Positions 7,045 through 14,964 of a DNA stretch of 18,247 nucleotides are shown piece after piece (the first letter of the stretch is position 1; every line of letters starts with the position of its first letter). The stretch covers positions 1 to 18,247 of the forward strand of contig JBBINX010000044.1 in the NCBI GenBank assembly GCA_037443685.1, written 5' to 3'. The translations under genes were made by a program, and so were the position numbers. Origin of the DNA: JAHJRJ01 sp037443685 (GTDB lineage Bacteria > Bacteroidota > Ignavibacteria > UBA10030 > BY39). Below the pieces are notes generated by a model. That model did not search any database and was not told the origin of the DNA. It saw only the letters and a program-made list of their open reading frames with translations.

Positions 7045-8406
7045 CTATCCCTTTCTCTTTTTTTGAGGGACAAACTCTGAAATGTCGCCAATCCTAATAG
7101 GAAATCCGGTATCAATACTTTTTCTCGCGGCTATCCCAGTTAGAATCGACATAGCTCCATCTCTAATACTCGCAGACTGACCTAACTCATCAGCTGGTTT
7201 TGGGTTAAGGAAAATGCTATCGAGCAACAAGGCATCGCCACCATTGTGTCCGCCCTCGATGCGAGGAAGATTGATGAATTCTCTATCCCCAAAATTATCA
7301 GTGATCTGAAATTCAACAAAATCTTCCATAGGCCAGAGTTGGCGTTGGTGAATCCAAGCATCTATTCTTCCGTTAGTTCCATTGAAAGCAATGCGATACC
7401 CTTCATAAGGTGAGTAAGTCGTAAGGGAATAACTTACCTGAACATTATTCATATACTTAATTTGTACTGCCATTTTATCAAAAATATCTATATCTTCTTT
7501 CCATACACAACCATCTCTTAAATATCCGTCGTACTTTTCATTTGCCGCATATAAATCCATCAGATATTTGTTTTGTGTCATGTCAAAAAAGAATTTACAT
7601 TTGTCCTTGTGCGGACAGGGACGACAATGAGTGAAACGGAAAGGATTATTTTTTCCATAAAACTCAAGTGCACCAAATGCTGTAACAATTTCCGGGTCAG
7701 AATCGAGCCACCAGTTCAGAAGGTCGAAATGATGAGTTGATTTATGGACGAGTAGCGTGCCAGAATGTTCACGAAGTCTGTGCCATCTGCGAAAATAGTC
7801 AGCACCGTGGAAAACATCAAGATACCAATTGAAATCTACTGAAGTCAAACGGCCTATGCGTTCCTGCATTAGCAATTCTTTAATCTTTGCACGATATGGA
7901 GAAAACCTGTAATTAAATGCCATTATCACCTGTTTATTAGAATTTTTCTTGGCATCTATTATCTGTTTCAATTTCACTTCATCAGTAGTGAGTGGTTTTT
8001 CAGTTATGACATTACAACCCATTTCAAGAGCTTTAGTAATAAACGTGTGATGGTTACCATCAACAGTTGTAACAATCACAGTATCCGGTTTAGTCTTTTG
8101 AATCATCGTTTCAAAATCTGAAAATACGGGACAGGAGGTTCCGATATGCCTTTTTGCATACTCCAAACGTCCGGGATTTATATCACACAAGCCAACGAAC
8201 TCTGTGTAATCTGAATAATTCTGGACGACATCTTTACCCCACATACCGACAGCGCGGTGTCCTGTGCCTACTATTGCGAGTTTCATCTTCTTTGGTGAAG
8301 CTATTCCGATAACATTATGGACGGAATTTAATAGAACAGCTCCAGCAACTGTTTTCGTGGCAGCAGATACGAATTCTCTTCTCGAAATTTTTTTTATGTC
8401 ACTCAT
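7045..8406 (-). CDS. Gfo/Idh/MocA family oxidoreductase with Tat signal
   Basis: NAD(P)-dependent oxidoreductase-fold protein of 453 residues, substrate unknown. The N-terminus carries a twin-arginine motif SRREFV (8-13) followed by a moderately hydrophobic stretch, suggesting export with cofactor already bound. The Rossmann motif GTGHRA is at 47-52, the conserved EKP at 136-138, and a HKSTHHFDLLNWW segment (221-233) carries the likely catalytic His. Cysteines 261, 264, 270 and 300 (CRPCPHKDKC and RDGCVW) look like a metal site and recur, as I recall, in one subfamily of these proteins. The motif GGHNGGD is near the C-terminus. It lies between uxaE and the pectinesterase gene. GH109 glycosidases share this fold and often have Tat signals, so an NAD-dependent glycosidase or a sugar dehydrogenase acting on pectin fragments is possible; this is inference. 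Confidence 0.85.
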   Translation of the reverse strand: MSDIKKISRREFVSAATKTVAGAVLLNSVHNVIGIASPKKMKLAIVGTGHRAVGMWGKDVVQNYSDYTEFVGLCDINPGRLEYAKRHIGTSCPVFSDFETMIQKTKPDTVIVTTVDGNHHTFITKALEMGCNVITEKPLTTDEVKLKQIIDAKKNSNKQVIMAFNYRFSPYRAKIKELLMQERIGRLTSVDFNWYLDVFHGADYFRRWHRLREHSGTLLVHKSTHHFDLLNWWLDSDPEIVTAFGALEFYGKNNPFRFTHCRPCPHKDKCKFFFDMTQNKYLMDLYAANEKYDGYLRDGCVWKEDIDIFDKMAVQIKYMNNVQVSYSLTTYSPYEGYRIAFNGTNGRIDAWIHQRQLWPMEDFVEFQITDNFGDREFINLPRIEGGHNGGDALLLDSIFLNPKPADELGQSASIRDGAMSILTGIAARKSIDTGFPIRIGDISEFVPQKKRKG

Positions 8407-8439
8407 GATACCCTTTTCTCAAATAGGATAGTCTATCTT

Positions 8440-9999
8440 TTATTTTTTGAACGGATCCAAATGTTTCCTAAAGTGTTTTATTATTGTCTCATAGTGTACA
8501 TTTTCGTTCTGATTCAAGCACCCCATTAACCTATTCTTGAACAAGTAATTTCCATTTTCGTTCTTTGTCGTAAGAACCTTACCAAACGTAACGTGTAGTA
8601 TTTGTCTGGTATCGTGTTGTTCGAATAGGCCTAAAATTTCTTGATTAGTACATTTCTGGGGATCAGGAACCTTATCGAGACGACCGGTTACATGATACGA
8701 TTTTCTGTCTTCTTCATATTGTCCACAAGCAAACGAAAGAATTTCACGAATTAGCTCTGGTTCAACTTTTGCAATAGTTCGTAAAGCTTCAAGATAACTG
8801 GTACCGGCAGTTTTCACGTGTACGTTTCCTAAACCAAGAGAGCCAATCATTTTGTAAACTCCAAATTTATCGCTGCCCGAATGGATACTGATTTTGTACG
8901 GACCTAACATTTTTGCGATGCTAACATGACGTTTGTACTCTGCAGCAAATTCGTTAAGGTCGCCGCGATAATCGACCCCTTTTTCAAAGTCACCGATGAA
9001 CCTCGGTGCAAGACTAACAAACTGCACCCCCTGTCGTTTAAGTTCATTAGCGATAAAGTAATGTTCGAATGGTGTAGTAGGAGAATCGGTTTCATCAACA
9101 GAAATTTCAACCTCTGTCGGTAAAGAAGAATATTTGTGTTTCAAGTGTATATACAACCGCACAGTGTATGCAACAACAGCCCCGTATTTTAAAAACGCAC
9201 GTGTAACTATGTCTTTATCGATTTCCATAACAAAATCTTCACTAAATTTTATTGTTTGGTTAACGTAACGTAACCAAACATCCTCAAGTTGAAGAATGCC
9301 CGTATCTACTTCTTCTAAACGATGCAAAACATCTGTTATTGGGAGTTTTGCGGCTTCATTAACAACGTAAGCACTTGGGTCAAACGTGTACATTGTGAAT
9401 CCTGCTCTCGCATATCTATCAATATCCTCACTTGTCTTTAAGTGGTCAGCGTCAGCACCGAACCCGTCTGTATATCCCTCCTGAAACACTGCCCACGACG
9501 CAGCATCGAGTACATCTTCTGCTGTTCGTTGTGTGCGATCGAGTTCACGGATTGATTGTTGTGCGAGAACCGGACGCATGTGCGAACCAGTAAGCGCACG
9601 AAGGTGTGCCGGGTTGGCAATTCCCAAACGATCACCAAAACCGAAAGAATCGGCAACACCAATTAAAACAGGACGTGTAAATGGAAATATTTCACGCAAC
9701 ACTTTAGCATTGATACTACTCAGGGGACAACGTTTGCCTTTTAAACCGTTACCAAAAATATTTCGAGTAATCGACTCACACTCAAATCCATTTCCAAAAT
9801 TTTCAATTCCTTCATTCGCTACTATGTAGAGATTTTTTCCGGTTTGTTCACTACCAACGAAAAATAGTGCGTCTCCGAGCATCCTGACGGAGCGAGGGTA
9901 AACACAGATTTTATGTCCATTGTATCCGTAGATCGTGTTTGTTACACAGGGTTGTGTCGATGGTTCAATCAGATTATTAATTAATTGATTTATTGTCAT
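8440..9999 (-). CDS. uxaE: D-tagaturonate/D-fructuronate epimerase (UxaE)
   Basis: Metal-dependent epimerase, first described in Thermotoga maritima, that converts tagaturonate (from galacturonate via UxaC) into fructuronate, so galacturonate joins the glucuronate route and no separate altronate branch is needed. The protein has 519 residues, somewhat longer than the roughly 480-residue Thermotoga enzyme. Shared landmarks include SFGFGDRLGIANPAH (118-132), AQQSIRE (146-152), FQEGYTDGFGADADH (172-186), the acidic motif VDETDSPTTP (301-310), RFIGDFEKGVDY (333-344), IHSGSDKF (372-379) and VKTAGTSYLEA (395-405). The start has an AAAGG-like site upstream. It follows uxaC after 39 nt, the enzyme that makes its substrate. 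UxaB and UxaA, which would be needed for the altronate route, are absent from the window. Confidence 0.92.
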   Translation of the reverse strand: MTINQLINNLIEPSTQPCVTNTIYGYNGHKICVYPRSVRMLGDALFFVGSEQTGKNLYIVANEGIENFGNGFECESITRNIFGNGLKGKRCPLSSINAKVLREIFPFTRPVLIGVADSFGFGDRLGIANPAHLRALTGSHMRPVLAQQSIRELDRTQRTAEDVLDAASWAVFQEGYTDGFGADADHLKTSEDIDRYARAGFTMYTFDPSAYVVNEAAKLPITDVLHRLEEVDTGILQLEDVWLRYVNQTIKFSEDFVMEIDKDIVTRAFLKYGAVVAYTVRLYIHLKHKYSSLPTEVEISVDETDSPTTPFEHYFIANELKRQGVQFVSLAPRFIGDFEKGVDYRGDLNEFAAEYKRHVSIAKMLGPYKISIHSGSDKFGVYKMIGSLGLGNVHVKTAGTSYLEALRTIAKVEPELIREILSFACGQYEEDRKSYHVTGRLDKVPDPQKCTNQEILGLFEQHDTRQILHVTFGKVLTTKNENGNYLFKNRLMGCLNQNENVHYETIIKHFRKHLDPFKK

Positions 10000-10038
10000 A
10001 AATGTACCTTTCTTAATCTCTATTGTGTAAGAGTATCG

Positions 10039-11457
10039 TTATCGTCCATAATAATTGAAGTATCGGTGAGCATTATGATGGCAAATATCAGCAATCATTC
10101 CGCCAACTAAATCGATATCATTTGGAATTAAACCATTTTTCATCTCTGTGCCAAATATGTTACAGAGGATACGGCGAAAATAATCGTGGCGAGGATATGA
10201 CAGAAAACTTCTCGAATCTGTCAACATGCCAACAAACTGACTGAGTAAGCCCATGTTAGAGAGAGAGTTTAATTGCTTTTCGATTCCATCCTTTTGGTCG
10301 AGAAACCACCACGCACTACCGTACTGCATCTTTCCAGCAGTTTTGTCATCTTGAAAATTTCCAATCAACGTCGCAAGTATTTCGTTATCGGCGGGATTCA
10401 GGTTGTATACAATTGTTTTGGCAAGTGAATCACGGTCTTCAAGTTTGCCAAACAATCGTGCGAGTGGTTGTGCAATTGGAAAATCACCGATTGAATCATA
10501 TCCTGTATCTGGTCCAAGCTGACGGAACATTTTAGGATTTGTGTTTCGCATAGCACCAAGATGAAACTGCTGAACCCAACCTGCCGCGTGATCCATTAAA
10601 CACAATTCAAGCAGTACCGCTGATTTGAATTTTGATACCGAATAAAAATCAATTGATTTGCCTGACATTGCTTGCATAAAAATTTTTTCTATTTCGGTTT
10701 CTGTATAATCTTCCACATAAACAGTCTCGAGGCCGTGGTCAGATAATCGACATCCCTGGGAGTGGAAAAATGCATGTCGGTTTTTTAAAGCATCTAATAA
10801 TTTTTTGTATGAATTAATATGGATATTTGCGGCAACACTCAGCTTTTCTATATAAGAGATGAATGCCCCGCCTCGTTCGATATTCATAGCCATATCAGCA
10901 CGGAAGGCAGGCAGGACACGTATATTGAATGATTTATCATTCCTTAGTTTTTGATGATATTCGAGAGAGTCGATAGGGTCATCAGTCGTGCAAATGAGTT
11001 CGACATTCATCTGTTTGATAATTCCGCGAGTTGAAAATTGTTGTTCTACAAGTTTTGCATTGCATTCTTCCCAAACATTCTTCGCGGTATTTTCATTAAG
11101 CAATAAATTGGATATCCCGAACGGCCGTTTAAGTTCCATATGCGTCCAATGGTAAAGTGGATTACGAAGTGTTTTTGGGACAGTCTTTGCCCACACCAGA
11201 AACTTTTCCCAATCAGAGGCATCGCCGGTTATAAATCTTTCGGGGATACCGTTCGCACGCATAGCCCGCCATTTGTAATGGTCACCCGCAAGCCAAATTT
11301 TCGTCATATTTTCAAACCGACGATCGTCAGCAATATCTTTGGGAGGGACATGGCAGTGGTAGTCGATTATCGGTTGGTCTTTCGCAAACCGATGGTACAA
11401 CTCTACAGCAATGTTGTTCTCCAAAAGAAAGTTTTCAGTGATAAATTCATTTAGCAT
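10039..11457 (-). CDS. uxaC: Uronate isomerase (glucuronate/galacturonate isomerase)
   Basis: Amidohydrolase-superfamily isomerase that converts D-galacturonate to D-tagaturonate and D-glucuronate to D-fructuronate, the entry step for saturated uronic acids. The protein has 472 residues, the normal length. Visible signatures include the metal-binding HCH (H34, H36) in IDYHCHVPPKDI, IWLAGDHYKWRAMRANG near 55-70, NPLYHWTHMELKR, LICTTDDP, HLGAMRNTNPKMF, GPDTGYDSIGD, and the C-terminal MLTDSRSFLSYPRHDYFRR. It lies 42 nt after gnd, with an A-rich leader and no clear Shine-Dalgarno site before its ATG, and is followed by uxaE, its pathway successor. Confidence 0.96.
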   Translation of the reverse strand: MLNEFITENFLLENNIAVELYHRFAKDQPIIDYHCHVPPKDIADDRRFENMTKIWLAGDHYKWRAMRANGIPERFITGDASDWEKFLVWAKTVPKTLRNPLYHWTHMELKRPFGISNLLLNENTAKNVWEECNAKLVEQQFSTRGIIKQMNVELICTTDDPIDSLEYHQKLRNDKSFNIRVLPAFRADMAMNIERGGAFISYIEKLSVAANIHINSYKKLLDALKNRHAFFHSQGCRLSDHGLETVYVEDYTETEIEKIFMQAMSGKSIDFYSVSKFKSAVLLELCLMDHAAGWVQQFHLGAMRNTNPKMFRQLGPDTGYDSIGDFPIAQPLARLFGKLEDRDSLAKTIVYNLNPADNEILATLIGNFQDDKTAGKMQYGSAWWFLDQKDGIEKQLNSLSNMGLLSQFVGMLTDSRSFLSYPRHDYFRRILCNIFGTEMKNGLIPNDIDLVGGMIADICHHNAHRYFNYYGR

Positions 11458-11499
11458 TTTTTTATTCGATATTTTATTTAAAAAGTCAGCATTAAATTT

Positions 11500-12954
11500 C
11501 TATACAATATAAGTCGATGAAGCAGTCTCACCGCCGCGCCCAGTCCAGTTAGTATGAAAGAACTCACCGCGGGGTTTATCGATTCGCTCATACATATGTG
11601 CACCGAAATAATCGCGTTGAGCTTGTAATAAGTTAGCTGGTAAACGACCATTGCGATATCCATCAAAATAGTTGAGTGCTGTTGAAAACGCCGGCACCCA
11701 AATACCATTCATTACCGCTGTGGAAATTACGCGACGCCAAGATTGTTGAGACAACTCGATCTTTTCCTTGAAGAACGGATCAAGCATCAAATTTGGCAAA
11801 TCAGGGTTATTATCGAATGCCTCTTTAATTTTACCGAGGAATACCGAGCGGATAATACAACCACCACGCCACAGCAGAGCTATTCCACCATAATTAAGGC
11901 CCCATTTATATTCTTCTGCAGCAGCTCGAAGTAAAGTAAATCCTTGAGCGTAAGAAACAATTTTAGATGCATAAAGTGCTTTTTCAAGGTCGTTTAATAA
12001 CGCTTGTTTATCTCCTTTAAACATCGGTTGGGGACCGCTTAAAACCTTCGACGCACTGATTCGTTCATCTTTAATTGCAGATAGACAGCGTGCATACACT
12101 GCTTCACTTATTAATGTTAACGGAATACCGAGGTCGAGAGAGACTACGCTAGTCCATTTACCAGTCCCTTTTTGACCAGCCGTATCCAGAATTTTATCCA
12201 CGAGTGGTTTCCCATCTGCATCTTTGTAAGCAAGAATGTCGCGAGTGATTTCTATGAGATAACTGTCCAAGTCTCCGGTATTCCATTTTTTGAATACTTC
12301 GTGCATTTCGTCGGCACTCATTCCAAGCAAATCTTTCATAATTTGGTATGCTTCTGATATAAGCTGCATATCGCCGTACTCAATTCCATTATGCACCATT
12401 TTAACAAAGTGTCCTGCTCCATCGTTACCTACCCAATCGCAACAAGGTGTGCCGTCAGTTACTTTAGCAGAGATCGATTGAAATATAGGCTTTACGTATT
12501 GCCACGCTGAGTGTGAACCTCCCGGCATTATCGAAGGTCCCCGTAATGCACCCTCTTCACCGCCTGAAACTCCTGTACCAATAAATTGGAAACCTTTCGA
12601 TTCTAAATATTTAGTTCTGCGTATAGAATCAGGGAAATGCGAGTTGCCACCATCAATTATTATATCGCCTTTCTCAAGATGCGGTAGTAGTAATTCTATA
12701 AAATCATCCACGGGTTTCCCAGCTTTAACCATTAACATCACTTTACGTGGTGTTTTGAGTGAGCTAATAAGTTCTTCAATAGAATGTGTTCCAATAATGT
12801 TTTTACCTTTTGCTCGACCTTGAATAAAGTTATCTACTTTATCAACCGAACGGTTATAAACTGCTACAGTAAAACCATGGCTTTCAATATTCAACACGAG
12901 ATTCTCACCCATTACAGCTAATCCAACTAAGCCAATATCTGCTTTATCTTTCAT
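11500..12954 (-). CDS. gnd: 6-phosphogluconate dehydrogenase, decarboxylating (Gnd)
   Basis: Oxidises 6-phosphogluconate to ribulose 5-phosphate and CO2 with NADP+ reduction (pentose phosphate pathway, cytosolic homodimer). The protein has 484 residues, the long-form class. Signatures: the GLAVMGENLVLN nucleotide-binding loop followed by YNRS (favouring NADP), IIDGGNSHFPDS, the substrate-binding GGEEGALRGPSIMPGG, the catalytic Lys in GHFVKMVHNGIEYGDM, the ILDTAGQKGTGKW signature, and the C-terminal FHTNWTGRGG. An AAGGA-type site precedes the start. In a hexuronate operon a gnd gene is not part of the Ashwell pathway, though I recall that the T. maritima uxaE locus also has one. No 6-phosphogluconate source (Zwf or gluconokinase) is visible here. 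Confidence 0.95.
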   Translation of the reverse strand: MKDKADIGLVGLAVMGENLVLNIESHGFTVAVYNRSVDKVDNFIQGRAKGKNIIGTHSIEELISSLKTPRKVMLMVKAGKPVDDFIELLLPHLEKGDIIIDGGNSHFPDSIRRTKYLESKGFQFIGTGVSGGEEGALRGPSIMPGGSHSAWQYVKPIFQSISAKVTDGTPCCDWVGNDGAGHFVKMVHNGIEYGDMQLISEAYQIMKDLLGMSADEMHEVFKKWNTGDLDSYLIEITRDILAYKDADGKPLVDKILDTAGQKGTGKWTSVVSLDLGIPLTLISEAVYARCLSAIKDERISASKVLSGPQPMFKGDKQALLNDLEKALYASKIVSYAQGFTLLRAAAEEYKWGLNYGGIALLWRGGCIIRSVFLGKIKEAFDNNPDLPNLMLDPFFKEKIELSQQSWRRVISTAVMNGIWVPAFSTALNYFDGYRNGRLPANLLQAQRDYFGAHMYERIDKPRGEFFHTNWTGRGGETASSTYIV

Positions 12955-12994
12955 TTAATGCTTCCTTATATTTTTATTATTTTATGTTTGATTA

Positions 12995-13879
12995 TCATTG
13001 CTGCCAAGGAATTTCCGTTGGCAACGCTTTTTTAAATTCATTTAAAAACACATTTTCAGTTTGTTCGTCATATCTATTATCGAGAAATTGGTCGATTATT
13101 ATATCGTGGAATATTTTCCATGATTCTTCCTCACGTGAAGGTAGGATAGGAAAAAACATTGCCCCCGCTGACCTTGCGGCTTCCAAATCTCCAAGGGCAT
13201 CGCCAACCATTAAAATATTTCCTGCTCGATATTTCCCTTTTGCAGTCAACCCTAATTGGTCATCCTTTTTACCGAGTTCCTGTCCTGCGATTATGTTTAC
13301 ATATTTATCAATACTATGCTCTGCCCACTCACGATATAATGCTTCTGCAGGTGTTGCCGAAACAACCATCATATCACACCGACCATGGAGTTTCATAAGA
13401 CCTTCTTTCACATACGGAAACGGTGATAAGCTATTCACCATCTCTGCGATATCACTGTTGACTGCTTCACTCCATCTGAGAAGATGTTCGAGGGCAGGAT
13501 CTTTAGTTTTAGTAATTGCATCTTTCAGAGCCGGGTTGCCTAATGATTCTGCTCCATCTATGAATTTTTGTATCGGTGACCAATCTTGAATAGTTATACC
13601 ACGTATCTTGACTTCGGTTCTCTTGCTTAACAATTCGAAAGTCTTTGTTAATGCTGGAAACCGATTGATACCACGCCAGTATGAGTAAAGGTTTACAAAC
13701 TCCGCAACTTCTCGAGCATACTTCGATACTGCCTGCAGATTGTAGTACTTAATGATATTAGGAATAAAGCATTCTTTATGTTTTAATTCCATAGAATCAA
13801 AAACGCATCCGTCCGAATCAAAACCAACAAAGTGCTCGTGATTCGGTTGAAAATTTTTCAATGTTTCTTTTGTCATCAT
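12995..13879 (-). CDS. HAD-superfamily hydrolase, substrate unknown
   Basis: Cytosolic phosphatase-like protein of about 294 residues. HAD motif I is FDSDGCVFD with the nucleophile and second Asp at about 21 and 23, motif II is MVVSATP near 172-178, a Lys upstream of the last motif (in KGKYRAGN) is motif III, and VGDALGDLEAA near 226-236 is motif IV. A mainly helical cap (about 35-160) follows motif I. A TTG at 13882 would also open the frame, but the ATG at 13879 overlaps the kdgK stop codon as TGATG, a typical translational coupling, so I prefer it; another ATG follows at 13876. I recall similar proteins near sugar kinases and SDRs but know no activity. A phosphatase for KDPG, 6-phosphogluconate or another sugar-acid phosphate is inferred from the neighbours only. 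Confidence 0.85.
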   Translation of the reverse strand: MMTKETLKNFQPNHEHFVGFDSDGCVFDSMELKHKECFIPNIIKYYNLQAVSKYAREVAEFVNLYSYWRGINRFPALTKTFELLSKRTEVKIRGITIQDWSPIQKFIDGAESLGNPALKDAITKTKDPALEHLLRWSEAVNSDIAEMVNSLSPFPYVKEGLMKLHGRCDMMVVSATPAEALYREWAEHSIDKYVNIIAGQELGKKDDQLGLTAKGKYRAGNILMVGDALGDLEAARSAGAMFFPILPSREEESWKIFHDIIIDQFLDNRYDEQTENVFLNEFKKALPTEIPWQQ

Positions 13880-14961
13880 CAACGTTGAATCCGAGCTGAG
13901 CCACCTTTAGCAAACGATTTCACCTGTTCGAGAGTAGCCATAGTTGTATCACCGGGAAATGTTGTTAGCAGGGCACCGTGCGCCCAGCCAATTTTTACTG
14001 CCTCTTCAGGAGATTCGCCTGTTAATAAACCATAGAAGAAGCCAGCTGCGTACCCGTCGCCACCACCAACCCGGTCAAGAACGTCCAATTCACAAGTTGG
14101 AGCAACGAATGTTTTACCGTTGATCCACGCAACTGCACTCCAACTATGCCGGTTTGTTGAATGCACTTCACGCAACGTAGTCGCCACAATTTTAACTTTG
14201 GGGTACTTTGCGTGAACTTTATCGATCATACTGAAAAATGTTTTCGGGTCGAGTGCCGACTTGGCTACTACTTCTGGTCCAGAAATACCTAAACCCTTCT
14301 GTAAATCTTCTTCGTTACCAACCAGAACATCTACGTTCTCGACAATACGACTGACTATCTCGACAGCCTTCTTTTGTCCGCCCCAGATGTTCCAAAGCTT
14401 TTCTCGGAAGTTGAGATCAAAGCTGACAATGGCGCCAACTTTTTTTGCGGCTTTCATTCCTTCGATAATCAATTCACCAGTTGTCTCTGACAATGCGGCA
14501 AAAATACCTCCGCTGTGGAACCAACGAAGACCACCTGCAAAAATTTTTCCCCAGTCAAAGTCACCGGGTTTTAGCAGTGCAGCTGCTTCATTCGACCGGT
14601 TATAAAAGACAACCGGTGCACGAACACCTTGACCACGATCGCTGTAAACTGTTGCCATATTTGGGCCGTTCACTCCGTTATGTTTGAAGTGTCGATAAAA
14701 TTGTTTTACACCCATTGCTCTTACCCTCTCAGATATCAACTCTCCGATAGGATAATCGACCATAGCTGATACGATTCCTGTTTTCATCCGGAAACAATCT
14801 GCAAGATTAGCGGCAACATTAAACTCCCCTCCACTTACGTGAATTTGGCATTCAGATGCCTTGCGGAATGGAATTACACCAGGGTCCAAACGATGTATTA
14901 ATGCACCGAGAGAAATAAAATCTAATGCACCTTCCTTAGCTATTGTTAATCCAATATCCAT
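13879..14961 (-). CDS. kdgK: 2-dehydro-3-deoxygluconokinase (KDG kinase), PfkB family
   Basis: Phosphorylates 2-keto-3-deoxygluconate with ATP to give KDPG, the common product of both uronate routes, cytosolic. The protein has 360 residues, a little longer than many PfkB KDG kinases. The substrate-side GGEFNVAANLA (44-54) is the N-terminal PfkB signature; the C-terminal signature is DRVGGGDGYAAG (296-307) with catalytic base D302. The GGGD form replaces the usual GAGD and is common among KDG kinases. It starts 3 nt after the pdxB stop, with AAGGAAAAGAGAG upstream, and its stop overlaps the HAD gene start. Specificity for KDG is inferred from family and context; related PfkB kinases can accept other sugar acids. 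Confidence 0.88.
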   Translation of the reverse strand: MDIGLTIAKEGALDFISLGALIHRLDPGVIPFRKASECQIHVSGGEFNVAANLADCFRMKTGIVSAMVDYPIGELISERVRAMGVKQFYRHFKHNGVNGPNMATVYSDRGQGVRAPVVFYNRSNEAAALLKPGDFDWGKIFAGGLRWFHSGGIFAALSETTGELIIEGMKAAKKVGAIVSFDLNFREKLWNIWGGQKKAVEIVSRIVENVDVLVGNEEDLQKGLGISGPEVVAKSALDPKTFFSMIDKVHAKYPKVKIVATTLREVHSTNRHSWSAVAWINGKTFVAPTCELDVLDRVGGGDGYAAGFFYGLLTGESPEEAVKIGWAHGALLTTFPGDTTMATLEQVKSFAKGGSARIQR

Positions 14962-14964
14962 TTT

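Noticed and set aside
7035..7115. Extended N-terminus for the pectinesterase starting at 7115
   Set aside because: It would overlap the Gfo/Idh/MocA gene by about 70 nt and place 27 extra residues before an otherwise clean signal peptide.
12984..13589. A 201-codon plus-strand open frame antisense to the HAD gene
   Set aside because: It lies opposite a well-supported HAD gene, is Ser/Pro-rich in the way of antisense frames, and shows no recognisable domain.
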